A stretch of 64,000 bases of DNA from Rhizobium sp. WSM4643 (GCF_025152745.1 NZ_CP104041.1:496001-560000), one strand, 5' to 3'; counted from the stretch's first letter, positions 32,402 to 41,982 are shown. The notes: generated by a model from the letters alone, not told the origin. Made by a program: numbers and translations.

Positions 32402-34924
32402 GTGAAAACGGAATCCAGCAAACAGCCGGGCGAGATGACGCCGGCATACAGCGTGGCCGAGGGCCAGACGATCACGGCATGGGCCGTTTCCGGCCTCATC
32501 GCCAGCTATTTTCCCGGCGAGCCCGCGCCGGCCGAAGACCGCGTGAACTATCGTTTCATCAACGGTTTCGTCGATGTCGGCGACTTGCCCTGCCGCAAGG
32601 CTTTCTGGTCGACCATGGTCGGGCGGCCGCTGCTGCCCGACACAGCCTGGCCGACCGAAAGCCTCAATCTTCCCGGCTCGAACCGCCGCGTCGAGTTCAC
32701 CGGTTTCTGGCACGTGCCGACGCATCTCAGGCGATGGCTGAAGGGCACGTTCAGGACGGAGACCGCGCGAACGCTCAATCTCAGGCTGAAGACCTGCGGC
32801 GGCGTTCGCATATGGGTCAACGGACAGGAGGAAGTACGCTTCGAACCCTTCAAGCGCAACACCGAGAGCGCAACCGACATAAGCCTGCCGCTTAAAGCCG
32901 GCGACAACCAGATTCTCGTCCATACCGAAGACCTCGCCGAGCGCGACACGACATGGTTCTTCGAACTCGAGATGCTGGACGAGGAGCCGCTCTGCGTGCT
33001 GCTGCCCGTATCGCTTGATCAGGATGAGGTCCGCGAGTTGGAAGCCCTTGCGCGCGGAGTGCGCCCGGCCCGCGACGTCTTCGTCAATCAGCCGCTGGAG
33101 ATCATCTTCGGCACTGCGCCCGAACGCGATCTGCCGGTAGAGATCAAGGTCGTCGGCCATGGGCACGAACGGCCCGTTCTCGCGCACTCCCGATTGACGC
33201 TCAAGGCTCATCAGAGCAGCCTCACTGCCGACGACGTCTGCGGCATTGCGGACGGTTATCACGGCGTGCATATGACGATCGGCAGCGGCACGGGTTCGGT
33301 TACGCGCGTCATCGATGCCGCCTTCATGAGCAGCATTTCGCCGGTGCCATCAGAGACGTCGCTCGCCGCCCGCAAGCGGCAGGCGCTGGAATACAGCGCC
33401 CGCTTCGGCGCCAATCGCGTCGGGCGCCTGATCGCCATGATGGAAACCGGTCACCACGACCAGGAAAGCTTCGACCGCATCATCGACGCGACGCTCGCCT
33501 CCATCGATGCGCGGGAGGATTGCTCGGATTTCATCATGGTGCCGCTGTTGTGGCTGCTCGGCGCCTATGCCGACAGGATGCCCGATGCTGTGGTCGATCG
33601 CATCCGGCATTCCGTCCGTTCCTATCGTTACTGGGTCGACGAGCCGGGCAACGACGCGATGTGGTTCTGGAGCGAGAACCATGTGCTCTGCTTTCATACG
33701 AGCCAATTGCTGGCGGGACTTCTCCTGCCCGACGAGGTGTTTTCGGCCTCGGGCAGGACGGGGCGGCAGCAAGCGGAAGTCGCCGGTGAGCGGCTCGGCC
33801 GCTGGTTCGATAGCGTCGAAGCCCATGGGTTGGCGGAGTGGAACTCGGCCGCCTATTACCCGATCGACTTCATCGGTCTGCTGGCGCTGGAGCGCTGGGC
33901 CGAGACGGCGATGTCAGCGCGCGCCCGCGCCCAGATCGATCTCATCTTCCGGATGATTGCCCTTCATACGCTCGCAGGCGTTCCGGCCGGATCGCAGGGC
34001 CGCGCTTACGACAAGGAGTTGCGCGCCGGCCCGCTGACCGAGCTTGCGCCCTTCGCCCAGGTCGCTTTTGGAACCGGCTGGCTGAACAATGGTGTCGCGG
34101 CATTGACGATGTTCTGCGCCGGCGGCTACGAGCCGCCGGCCGAGCTGGCCGAGCTTGCGGCGCTCACCCCGTCAAGAAGCGTCGAAGCGCGTTACAGCCA
34201 GGGGCTCGAGAGCGGAAGACTCGTGCTGTTCAAGAACGAGGCGGCGCAGCTTTCGACGGTCGTCGATCACAAGACCGGCCAGAAGGGGCACCAGCAGCAT
34301 GTCCTCGACATCAGGTTGGCCGGCCATCCGATGGCGAGGCTGTGGGTCAACCATCCCGGTGAGGACGACCCCTGGGGCAATCAACGGCCGTCCTATTGGG
34401 CCGGCAACGGCATCCTGCCGCGCGTTGCCCAGCATCGCGACGTCGCTCTGCTGATCGAAGACACAGGCGACGCACGGCACGCATCGACGCACGCCTATAT
34501 CGGCCGCGACGGGCTAGACGACCTCATTATCGAAGACAAATGGCTGATTGTCCGATCAGGCAGAGGATTTTCCGCCCTCTGGGCGTCGAACGGCCTGGAG
34601 CTGATCACCGATGGCCCGACGGCCGGCCGCGAGGTGCGCTCCTACGGGCCGCTGTGCGGCTGGGCTGGTATCGTCGGATGCGGTAACGACGCCGCCTTCA
34701 AGACGTTCATCGAACGCCTGGGCCAGACGACGGTTTCCTTCGATCCCGGGCTTCGGCGTCTCTCCCTGACACCGCCCGGCGGCTCGGCGATCGACCTCTT
34801 CTATGCCGACGGTCTTTCGATCGGCGGCCAGGCGAGGCCCTTCACCCACGATCAGCCGCACCCGATCCTCACCCACGACAGTGCAGCTTCCGGCGCCGGC
34901 ACTGACGGGCCGTTCTACTCCTGA
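32402..34924 (+). CDS. Uncharacterised 840-aa protein, putative oligosaccharide-active enzyme
   Basis: I do not recognise the family. The start is GTG at 32402, preceded by GGAGGAGG. Predicted layout: residues about 1-190 are beta-rich and end in a jelly-roll-like block (LRLKTCGGVRIWVNGQ, then LPLKAGDNQILVHTEDLAE); about 190-310 are a second beta region; 310-590 are helical, toroid-like, with the motif WFWSENHVLCFHTSQLLAG (Ser424-Glu425-Asn426-His427) and WNSAAYYPIDF (from Trp480); 590-840 are beta-rich. Helical toroid plus beta-sandwich resembles heparinase-like lyases and some hydrolases. No signal peptide is seen. It leads the operon with GH105 and GH28 genes, so a role on imported pectic oligomers is inferred. 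Confidence 0.8.
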   Translation: MKTESSKQPGEMTPAYSVAEGQTITAWAVSGLIASYFPGEPAPAEDRVNYRFINGFVDVGDLPCRKAFWSTMVGRPLLPDTAWPTESLNLPGSNRRVEFTGFWHVPTHLRRWLKGTFRTETARTLNLRLKTCGGVRIWVNGQEEVRFEPFKRNTESATDISLPLKAGDNQILVHTEDLAERDTTWFFELEMLDEEPLCVLLPVSLDQDEVRELEALARGVRPARDVFVNQPLEIIFGTAPERDLPVEIKVVGHGHERPVLAHSRLTLKAHQSSLTADDVCGIADGYHGVHMTIGSGTGSVTRVIDAAFMSSISPVPSETSLAARKRQALEYSARFGANRVGRLIAMMETGHHDQESFDRIIDATLASIDAREDCSDFIMVPLLWLLGAYADRMPDAVVDRIRHSVRSYRYWVDEPGNDAMWFWSENHVLCFHTSQLLAGLLLPDEVFSASGRTGRQQAEVAGERLGRWFDSVEAHGLAEWNSAAYYPIDFIGLLALERWAETAMSARARAQIDLIFRMIALHTLAGVPAGSQGRAYDKELRAGPLTELAPFAQVAFGTGWLNNGVAALTMFCAGGYEPPAELAELAALTPSRSVEARYSQGLESGRLVLFKNEAAQLSTVVDHKTGQKGHQQHVLDIRLAGHPMARLWVNHPGEDDPWGNQRPSYWAGNGILPRVAQHRDVALLIEDTGDARHASTHAYIGRDGLDDLIIEDKWLIVRSGRGFSALWASNGLELITDGPTAGREVRSYGPLCGWAGIVGCGNDAAFKTFIERLGQTTVSFDPGLRRLSLTPPGGSAIDLFYADGLSIGGQARPFTHDQPHPILTHDSAASGAGTDGPFYS

Positions 34925-34940
34925 AACATAGGTCTCCAGC

Positions 34941-36035
34941 ATGAACACAACATCTGTCGATAACGCCGCCCTCCTGACGACGATCGATCGCGTGGCAACG
35001 GCGTTCAGCCGGCTCAGAGGCATCAAGGAAGGTCTCGTGACGGGAAATTCCGCGTCCGGAATCCAGTTCGACGAATGGGACTGGGAAGTCGGCGTCGGTC
35101 TCTACGGCTTCCTGCGCCGCGCTATTTCCACCAATGATCAGAAAGCGCTGCAGGAACTCGTCGCCTGGTATGCCGGCCAGATCGAACGCGGCCTGCCGCC
35201 GCGCCAGATCAACAGCACGGCGCCGATGCTGCCGCTTGCGATCCTCGTTCAGCATGTCGACCGTCCCGATTTTCGCGCTCTCGTCGAGGACTGGGCCGAA
35301 TGGCTCGTCAAGGAGCTGCCGAAGACCGAGGACGGCGGCTTTCAGCACGTCGTCAAGGAGCGTCTCAACGACGGCGAATTGTGGGACGATACGTTGTTCA
35401 TGGCCTGCCTGTTTCTCGCCCGGGCCGGCGTGCTCTGCCAGCGCAGCGAATGGATCGACGAGGCCGTCTATCAATTCGTGATCCACACCCGCTACCTCTC
35501 GGATCCGGTCAGCGGGCTCTGGTATCATGGCTGGACCTTCAACGGCCGGCACAATTTCGCCAATGCCTTCTGGGCGCGCGGCAATGCCTGGATCACCGTC
35601 GCCATCCCCGAGCTCTTCGATCTCGTTCCGACGCTCGGCGAGAAGGACCGGCGTTTCCTGTCGAACGTTCTCGTCAGCCAGGTGCGCTCCTTGAAAGCAT
35701 ACCAGCGGCCGGACGGGATGTTCACGACGCTTCTGGACGATCCGTCCTCGCCGCTCGAAACCTCAGCCACGGCAGGCATTGCCTATGGCATATTGCGCGC
35801 CATCGATGCCGGCATTCTCGACAAAGACGACAGGGCTCATGCGGAGCGCGCGCTTGCGGCGGTGCTGGCGCAGATCGACGATGAAGGTGTCGTCCACGGC
35901 GTCTCGGACGGCACGCCGATGGGCCATGACCTCGATTTCTACAGGCGCATCCCCAACGTGCCGACGCCTTATGGCCAGGCGCTGACCATGCTGCTCCTGA
36001 CGGAAGTCTTTCTCGAGAACGGCGAGCGCCAATGA
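34941..36035 (+). CDS. GH105 unsaturated rhamnogalacturonyl hydrolase
   Basis: A 364-residue protein of the GH105 family (YteR/YesR-like). These enzymes remove unsaturated galacturonic acid from the ends of rhamnogalacturonan-I or pectin oligomers left by lyases. The conserved LWDDTLFMACLFLARAG block contains Asp149-Asp150, matching the catalytic Asp143 region of Bacillus YteR. WYHGWTFNGRHNFANAFWARGNAW is the second hallmark. It has no signal peptide, so it is cytoplasmic. The gene sits 16 bp after the 840-aa gene and overlaps the GH28 gene by four bases (ATGA). Confidence 0.93.
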   Translation: MNTTSVDNAALLTTIDRVATAFSRLRGIKEGLVTGNSASGIQFDEWDWEVGVGLYGFLRRAISTNDQKALQELVAWYAGQIERGLPPRQINSTAPMLPLAILVQHVDRPDFRALVEDWAEWLVKELPKTEDGGFQHVVKERLNDGELWDDTLFMACLFLARAGVLCQRSEWIDEAVYQFVIHTRYLSDPVSGLWYHGWTFNGRHNFANAFWARGNAWITVAIPELFDLVPTLGEKDRRFLSNVLVSQVRSLKAYQRPDGMFTTLLDDPSSPLETSATAGIAYGILRAIDAGILDKDDRAHAERALAAVLAQIDDEGVVHGVSDGTPMGHDLDFYRRIPNVPTPYGQALTMLLLTEVFLENGERQ

Positions 36036-37396
36036 GCCCCGTGTCACGTGTCGCGATCGAGCCGGCGGAGGGCGACGATACGGTCCGCCTGCAGGCGGCC
36101 ATCGACGGCCTGTCGGCTTCGGGCGGCGGACGCGTGGAGCTCAAGGCCGGCATCCATGTCTGCCGCGGGCTCCAGCTCAGATCCGGCGTCGACCTTCATC
36201 TGGCCGCCGGCGCGATCCTGCGTCCCGTTTCGGACTACGAGGCCTATGCGCATACGAGTGTTTCGGTGATCGCCGAAAAATCGGACCGCGGCATGATCGT
36301 CGCCAAGGATGCACGGCGGATCAGTCTGACGGGGGCGGGGCGCATCGAAGCCGGTTGTGACAGCTTCATTGTGGGAGACGACGAGACGGTGGGAACCTTC
36401 ATCCCGGCCGAATTTCGTCCACGTGTCGTGGTGTTCGAAGGTTGCGACGAGGTCGAGATCAGCTCCGTCCATATTTGCCGCTCGCCGATGTGGACGCTGC
36501 ATTTCGTCAACTGCACCGATGTCACAGTCAGGGATGTGACCATCGACAACGACCGCCGCCTTCCCAATACCGACGGCATCGTGCTGGATGCCTGCCGCGG
36601 CGCCGTGATCGAGGACTGCCGGATATCGACGGCCGACGACGGCATATGCCTGAAGACGAGTATCGGCCCCGATCGTGTCGCCATCGGACGATGCGAAAAC
36701 ATTCTTGTCCGCCGCTGCTCCGTTCGGAGCCTCAGCTGTGCGCTGAAGATCGGCACGGAAACGCATGGCGACGTCACCAATGTCGTGTTCGAGGATTGCA
36801 ACGTTTCATCCTCCAACAGGGCGCTCGGCATATTTTCCCGCGACGGCGGCCGGATATCGAATGTGAGGTTTTCGAGAATTGCGGTGGAGTGCCGCGAGAC
36901 CCCCGATGGTTTCTGGGGCTCGGGGGAGGCGCTGACCGTCAATGTCGTCGACCGTGTCGCGGAGCGCACGGCAGGCGCCATCGAAAATCTCATCGTCGAG
37001 GACATAACCGGCCGGATGGAGGGGGCGATCACGATCATTTCGACCTCGTCGGCCGGTATCAGGAACGCATCGCTTGCGCGCATCGCCATCGATCAGCAGC
37101 CTGGGCAACTCGGTACGGCGCGGTCCTACGACCTGCGTCCGACGAACGCGGACCTTTCCCCGAAAGCCGATGGCGGCGGCCGTGCGAATGCCTGGACCCG
37201 CGGGTCCGACGGTCGGGTGATCGGTCTTGAGCACTATCCGGGAGGAATGCCGGCCGTCTACGTGGCTGATGTCGCCGGGATAGTGATGAATGAGGTGCGG
37301 ATCACAAGACCGACACCGCTGCCGCAAGGCTGGAACAAAAACAACGCCGTCTTCGAAACGGCGGCACCTGATGGGAGTGGGGCATGGCAGAACTGA
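36032..37396 (+). CDS. GH28 polygalacturonase/rhamnogalacturonan hydrolase
   Basis: A 454-residue right-handed beta-helix enzyme of family GH28. The family motifs are clear: NTDG with Asp181, TADDGICLK with Asp202 and Asp203, and GTETHGD with His245. The fourth (RIK) motif appears altered as NRALGIFSRDGG, a pattern seen in exo-acting or rhamnogalacturonan-type members. No signal peptide precedes MSPVSRVAIEPAEGDDT, so it should act in the cytoplasm as an oligomer hydrolase rather than attack cell walls outside. It overlaps the GH105 gene by four bases and the ATPase gene by 13. Confidence 0.92.
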   Translation: MSPVSRVAIEPAEGDDTVRLQAAIDGLSASGGGRVELKAGIHVCRGLQLRSGVDLHLAAGAILRPVSDYEAYAHTSVSVIAEKSDRGMIVAKDARRISLTGAGRIEAGCDSFIVGDDETVGTFIPAEFRPRVVVFEGCDEVEISSVHICRSPMWTLHFVNCTDVTVRDVTIDNDRRLPNTDGIVLDACRGAVIEDCRISTADDGICLKTSIGPDRVAIGRCENILVRRCSVRSLSCALKIGTETHGDVTNVVFEDCNVSSSNRALGIFSRDGGRISNVRFSRIAVECRETPDGFWGSGEALTVNVVDRVAERTAGAIENLIVEDITGRMEGAITIISTSSAGIRNASLARIAIDQQPGQLGTARSYDLRPTNADLSPKADGGGRANAWTRGSDGRVIGLEHYPGGMPAVYVADVAGIVMNEVRITRPTPLPQGWNKNNAVFETAAPDGSGAWQN

Positions 37397-38490
37397 AACT
37401 TTCCAACGTCAACAAATCGTATGGCTCGGTCAAAGTCCTGCATGACGTCGAACTCGATATCAAGGACGGCGAGTTCGTCGTCTTCGTCGGTCCGTCGGGA
37501 TGCGGCAAGTCGACCCTGCTGCGTGTCATCGCCGGCCTCGAAGAGGTCACGGAGGGCGCAATCGCGATCGGGGGGCGCGACGTCAGCGCGCTCTCGCCTG
37601 CGGAGCGCAAGATCGCAATGGTCTTCCAGTCCTACGCGCTCTATCCGCATATGAGCGTTCGCAAGAACCTCGCTTTCGGCCTGGAGAACCTGAAGTTCAA
37701 GCGCGCCGAGATCGAGGCGCGGATTGCCGAAGCCGCCAGGATGCTGGCGATCGAACCTTATCTGGACCGGCGCCCGAAGCAGCTTTCGGGCGGCCAGCGC
37801 CAACGCGTGGCAATCGGCCGGGCCATTGTGCGCGAACCGGACATTTTCCTCTTCGATGAGCCGCTGTCGAATCTCGACGCCGCCTTGCGCGTCCAGACCC
37901 GCGCCGAGATCACCAAGCTGCACCGCGAGATCAAGACGACGATGATCTACGTCACGCATGACCAGGTCGAGGCGATGACGATGGCCGACAAGATCGTCGT
38001 GCTGCGGGCTGGGCGGGTCGAGCAGGTCGGCGCGCCGCTGGACCTGTTCGATGGCCCCCGCAATCTCTTCGTCGCCGGCTTCCTCGGCTCGCCGCGCATG
38101 AACATCATCAAGGGCAAGATATCAGGCATCAGCGAAAGCGGCGTCACCATCGATGTCGGCAATGGCGGCAGCATCGTCAGCGATGTCGATCTCGCCGGCA
38201 TTGCGGTCGGACAGGCCGTTCTCGCCGGCATCCGGCCCGCGCATTTTTCCCGTTCCAGCGAGCAGGGCCTGCCGTTCATCGTCCAGTATCATGAGGGCCT
38301 CGGGACCGAGACCTATGTCTACGGCAACCTTGCAGGTCAGGACGAGCAGATGATCATTCATGAGGCCGGCCATTTCGCGCCGGCCCCTGGTGATCACATC
38401 CTGATCGATGCCGCCCCGGGGCGGGTTCATCTGTTCGATCCCGAAAGCGGCCTGGCTTTTGCCCGGCGGCCCGGACAGGGGAGGCGCTGA
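37384..38490 (+). CDS. ABC ATPase, UgpC/MsmK/MalK type, pectin locus
   Basis: A 368-residue CUT1 ATPase. Walker A GPSGCGKST is at residues 36-44, the signature is LSGGQRQRVAIGRA, Walker B is IFLFDEPLSNLDA and the switch His lies in THDQVEAMT. The TOBE-type C-terminal domain contains AGIRPAHFS. Its start lies inside the end of the GH28 gene (13-bp overlap). It pairs with the two permeases immediately downstream. Confidence 0.95.
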   Translation: MAELKLSNVNKSYGSVKVLHDVELDIKDGEFVVFVGPSGCGKSTLLRVIAGLEEVTEGAIAIGGRDVSALSPAERKIAMVFQSYALYPHMSVRKNLAFGLENLKFKRAEIEARIAEAARMLAIEPYLDRRPKQLSGGQRQRVAIGRAIVREPDIFLFDEPLSNLDAALRVQTRAEITKLHREIKTTMIYVTHDQVEAMTMADKIVVLRAGRVEQVGAPLDLFDGPRNLFVAGFLGSPRMNIIKGKISGISESGVTIDVGNGGSIVSDVDLAGIAVGQAVLAGIRPAHFSRSSEQGLPFIVQYHEGLGTETYVYGNLAGQDEQMIIHEAGHFAPAPGDHILIDAAPGRVHLFDPESGLAFARRPGQGRR

Positions 38491-38492
38491 AC

Positions 38493-39488
38493 ATGGCGGC
38501 GCTCAAGGCAGGTGCATTGCTGACCCAGACAGGGGAAACGGCGATGAGAGTGGTCGAAGCCCCGATAAATCTGATCGAGCGCATCTTCGGCCGCAAGCGT
38601 ATGCCATGGCTGTTCCTGGCCCCGAACCTCGTACTGTTTGCTATCTTCACGTTCCTTCCGATCGCGATCGCGATCGGTTACGCCTTTACCGGCGGCACAA
38701 ACCTTTTCGTGTCGGAGCGTCCCTTCGTCGGCCTGGACAATTTCCGCACGCTGCTTTCCTGCGGCAATTATCTGCAGCCGGGAACCTGTCAGGAATCGCT
38801 GTTCTGGACGGCCGTGTGGAACACGCTCTGGTTCGTAGCCTTCAATGTCGTCGCCACATTGCTCGTGGCGCTGATCACGGCGCTGATCCTCAATCGGGCG
38901 ATCGTCGCGCGCGGCTTCTTCAGGGCGATGTTCTTCTATCCCGTCTTGCTGTCTCCCGTCGTCATCGGTCTCATCTGGAAATGGTTCCTCGATCGTAACG
39001 GGCTCCTGAACGCCTTCTTCCAGATGATCGGCGTTCCCCCTGAAATCTTCCTGCTTGATGTCGGCTGGTCGCGCTTCTTCGTCGTCGCGGTATCGGTCTG
39101 GTTTCACATGGGTTTTTATACCCTGATCCTGCTTGCCGGCCTCCAGGCTATCCCGAAGGAGCTCTACGAGGCTGCCTCCATCGATGCCGCTTCGCCGCGC
39201 CGCACGCTGTTCAGAATCACGCTTCCGTTGCTCGCCCCGAACCTCTTGGTCGTGTTCATTCTTTTGATGATCAAATCCGTCCAGATCTTCGACGAGGCCT
39301 GGGTCTTGACCAATGGCGGAGGCCCCGGCACGGCCAACAGCTTCATCGTCCAATATATCTACCAGATGGCTTTCGGCAGCGATCTTCGCCTCTTCGGACT
39401 GGCCTCCGCCGCATCGGTTCTCATGGGGCTGGTGCTTCTGGTTCTTACCCTCATACAGCTGCGCATCGGCAAGCGAATGGAGTCTTGA
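38493..39488 (+). CDS. Carbohydrate ABC permease, MalF type, pectin locus
   Basis: A 331-residue permease with GGGGAGGCG ahead of its ATG, two bases after the ATPase stop. After a cytoplasmic N-terminus, helices begin at WLFLAPNLVLFAIFTFLPIAIAI. The EAA loop is ELYEAASIDAASPRRTLFRITLPLL. An in-frame Met at residue 18 is an alternative start. It forms the pore with the next gene product and receives ligand from the divergently encoded binding protein. Confidence 0.93.
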   Translation: MAALKAGALLTQTGETAMRVVEAPINLIERIFGRKRMPWLFLAPNLVLFAIFTFLPIAIAIGYAFTGGTNLFVSERPFVGLDNFRTLLSCGNYLQPGTCQESLFWTAVWNTLWFVAFNVVATLLVALITALILNRAIVARGFFRAMFFYPVLLSPVVIGLIWKWFLDRNGLLNAFFQMIGVPPEIFLLDVGWSRFFVVAVSVWFHMGFYTLILLAGLQAIPKELYEAASIDAASPRRTLFRITLPLLAPNLLVVFILLMIKSVQIFDEAWVLTNGGGPGTANSFIVQYIYQMAFGSDLRLFGLASAASVLMGLVLLVLTLIQLRIGKRMES

Positions 39489-39489
39489 G

Positions 39490-40536
39490 ATGAACCAGAT
39501 CAGCTTTTTCACGCGCACACGCCGAGCCGGACGCATTGATATAACCGACATATTGTCATGGGTCTGGCTGGTCGGCGGAACCTTCGTGGTGTTGCTTCCG
39601 GTCCTCTGGGCGGGCCTCTCCTCGCTGAAGCCGGCGGCTGAGATCACCCGGTTTCCGCCGACGCTGCTTCCCCGGGCCGCCGTCGAACAGACCGTGCCCG
39701 GCTTCGACAAGCCGCTCAGCCTCTGGCAGGTTACCGTCGACGGCCAGATGCGCGAAATGGCCATGGTTCGCCGCATCGGCCTCAAGGCCCAGATGGTCGA
39801 TCCGGCAAATCCGGGATCACCGGTCAGCGTCGACGTCAAGGGGCTGACGCCGGTGCAGAAGCTGACGGTCGCCACGCAGAATTACACCGATCCGCTGACC
39901 CGATTCAACTTCCTGACCTTTCTGAAGAATTCAGTGTTCGTCACCTTCGTCGCAACGCTGCTGACGCTGATCGTCAACGCCATGGCGGCTTTCGCCCTGT
40001 CGAAATACAAATTTCCCGGTGATACGACGGTCTTCGTCATCATCATTTCGACGCTGATGATCCCGCTCGCCGTCGTCATGGTGCCGGCCTATCTCGTCAT
40101 CGTCGGGGTCGGGCTTGCCGACAACCTCTGGGGCGTCATCCTGCCGACGGTCGCCTCTCCGACCGCCGTTTTCCTGCTGCGGCAATATATGCTGACCATA
40201 CCCGACGAGCTGATAGAGGCGGCGCGCGTCGACGCGGCGAGCGAATTCTGCATCTTCTGGCGCATCATTCTGCCGCTGACGGCGCCGGCGCTGGCGGTGC
40301 TGGCGATCTTTTCGGTGCTCTGGCGCTGGAACGATTTCCTCTGGCCGCTGATCGTCCTCAACAGCCGTGAGAATTTCACGCTGCAGGTCGGCCTGAACGC
40401 ATTCCAGGGGGAGTTCTCGGTGCAGTGGCACTATATCCTGGCGATGACGTTCCTCAGCCTGCTGCCCGTCACCGTCGTCTTCCTGTTTCTGCAGAAGTAC
40501 ATCACCACGGGCATCGCCGGAACAGGGATGAAGTAA
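39490..40536 (+). CDS. Carbohydrate ABC permease, MalG type, pectin locus
   Basis: A 348-residue permease. The start is ATG 39490 (MNQISFFTRTRRAGRID), one base after the preceding stop; earlier in-frame codons lie inside that gene. About 90 residues of periplasmic sequence separate helices 1 and 2 (from LKPAAEITRFPP to NYTDPLTRFNF), longer than in the MalG-type subunits at 5856 and 23664. The EAA loop is IEAARVDAASEFCIFWRIILPLTAP and the end is TGIAGTGMK. It closes the pectin operon. Confidence 0.93.
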   Translation: MNQISFFTRTRRAGRIDITDILSWVWLVGGTFVVLLPVLWAGLSSLKPAAEITRFPPTLLPRAAVEQTVPGFDKPLSLWQVTVDGQMREMAMVRRIGLKAQMVDPANPGSPVSVDVKGLTPVQKLTVATQNYTDPLTRFNFLTFLKNSVFVTFVATLLTLIVNAMAAFALSKYKFPGDTTVFVIIISTLMIPLAVVMVPAYLVIVGVGLADNLWGVILPTVASPTAVFLLRQYMLTIPDELIEAARVDAASEFCIFWRIILPLTAPALAVLAIFSVLWRWNDFLWPLIVLNSRENFTLQVGLNAFQGEFSVQWHYILAMTFLSLLPVTVVFLFLQKYITTGIAGTGMK

Positions 40537-40667
40537 GTGGGCCTGCATTGAGAGAGATCTCCTCGCAAGCGTCGAAGAACCCAAACCACGCCGACCTCCG
40601 GCTGAGGCGCGTCGTATAGAACTCGGTTCATGCGGCGCGCTTCGGCGGTCGATACCTCCTGCACATA

Positions 40668-41819
40668 TCACAAAACGGTTTCGAAGAGCGGGATCAAGGC
40701 CGCGCCGATGGCGCCGGGGGCATCGATGATCTGTGCCACGGCAAGGCTTGGGACGTCGCGTAAAACGCCATGCCGAGGCAGATTATTGAATTCGGTCCGC
40801 TCGATAAGCATTTTCGCGAGTGAATGCGGAAGCTCGCCGCCAAGCACGATCAAAGCCGGGTCGAATACTGCGCAGATCGCATTGATGGCTTTGTTGTGGG
40901 CCGGCGCGACGCGGTCGACCCACTCCGCAACGCCATCCCAATCCACCAGGTTTTCGTTCTTCAGGTCCCTGAGGGTCAAGTTCGAGCGTCCCTTGGCATG
41001 AAGGTGTTGAAGCAAGAGGCTGAGTGCAGGGCGATCGTCGTATTCCTCACGCCCGAAGAGAACGGAATATTCGCCGGCATTTCCGAAACTGCCGCGAAAC
41101 GGCATGCCTCCGGAAACGAGGCCGCCCCCGTATCCGTGAAGGTGGGCGATATAGGCGAAATCAGCGATGTCGCGGCCGACACCGAAAATTGCTTCCGCCA
41201 AGGCGGCGGTTCTCGCTACATTGTCTGCCCAGACCGGTAGGCCGAGTTGCTCTCCGAGCAAAGGCGCCAAATCGATCAATGACCAATGAGCGAGCGGCAA
41301 GGGACAGTTGAAGGCCGTCTCCAACATCCGGTGGCCGGCGACCGCCAGGCCGACGCCGAGGACGTCACGTCGTTTGGCGACCCGGCGGGCAAGCAGCTCT
41401 TCGACCGCCGCTTCGATCCGCTCCATTTCGACGGCTAACGAGGTGCCTGCCTGCGGAATTTCCATGTTTTCCAGAGGTTCACCGAAACCCATGAGGCAAA
41501 GGCCGATCGAGCCGACGTTCACAGAGATGCCCAGGGTTAAACACCAGTCTTTGCAAAGGGTCAGCTCCGGACTGGGCGGCCCGGGCCGCCGGCTTTCCGA
41601 ATGGGAAAAGACGATCATTCCTCGCTCATGAAGCCGCGCGACGATCCTGTGCAACGATTGCTGGGTGAGATCGAGCGGCTCGGTTAGGTCGGAGCGCTCA
41701 ATGCCCGGAGACTTCCAGATCAGCCGCAGCAGGTCGCGTTCGTTGCGGGAAGCGACGCGCACAGCTTGCGTTTCTCGCAAAAAATGCGCGGCGATGTGGT
41801 CTAGCGGATCATACTTCAT
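40668..41819 (-). CDS. ROK-family transcriptional regulator
   Basis: A 383-residue NagC/XylR-type ROK protein from ATG 41819 (MKYDPLDHIAAHFL); the frame is open 60 codons upstream, but those residues do not resemble the family. The N-terminal winged helix (LLRLIWKSPGIERSDLTEPLDLTQQSLHRIVARLHERGMI) precedes a sugar-kinase-like domain. The usual ROK DNGG-type and Zn-binding Cys-rich motifs appear degenerate (GNAGEYSVLF is present, the CxCGxxGC cluster is not seen). It is convergent with the pectin operon and divergent from an AraC gene, so it may regulate either. Confidence 0.85.
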   Translation of the reverse strand: MKYDPLDHIAAHFLRETQAVRVASRNERDLLRLIWKSPGIERSDLTEPLDLTQQSLHRIVARLHERGMIVFSHSESRRPGPPSPELTLCKDWCLTLGISVNVGSIGLCLMGFGEPLENMEIPQAGTSLAVEMERIEAAVEELLARRVAKRRDVLGVGLAVAGHRMLETAFNCPLPLAHWSLIDLAPLLGEQLGLPVWADNVARTAALAEAIFGVGRDIADFAYIAHLHGYGGGLVSGGMPFRGSFGNAGEYSVLFGREEYDDRPALSLLLQHLHAKGRSNLTLRDLKNENLVDWDGVAEWVDRVAPAHNKAINAICAVFDPALIVLGGELPHSLAKMLIERTEFNNLPRHGVLRDVPSLAVAQIIDAPGAIGAALIPLFETVL

Positions 41820-41838
41820 TTTGGGTTCGGTTTGATTT

Positions 41839-41851
41839 ACACTGGGAGTGT
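41839..41851. promoter_or_regulatory. Candidate operator in ROK/AraC divergent region
   Basis: ACACTGGGAGTGT is a perfect 5-bp inverted repeat with a 3-bp spacer, 20 bp upstream of the ROK start and flanked by TTT and GAA. It may bind either neighbouring regulator. Confidence 0.4.
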
Positions 41852-41982
41852 GAACCAGATTGGGAGGGCGTTTTGCTTCTGTCAAACAAGGAATTCGAGC
41901 CCCGGTTTGCCGGCCCTGCTTACTCCATTGAGATTGGCCAAGCCAGCCGGGATCACAATTCACGACGGCAGAGGGGATATCG

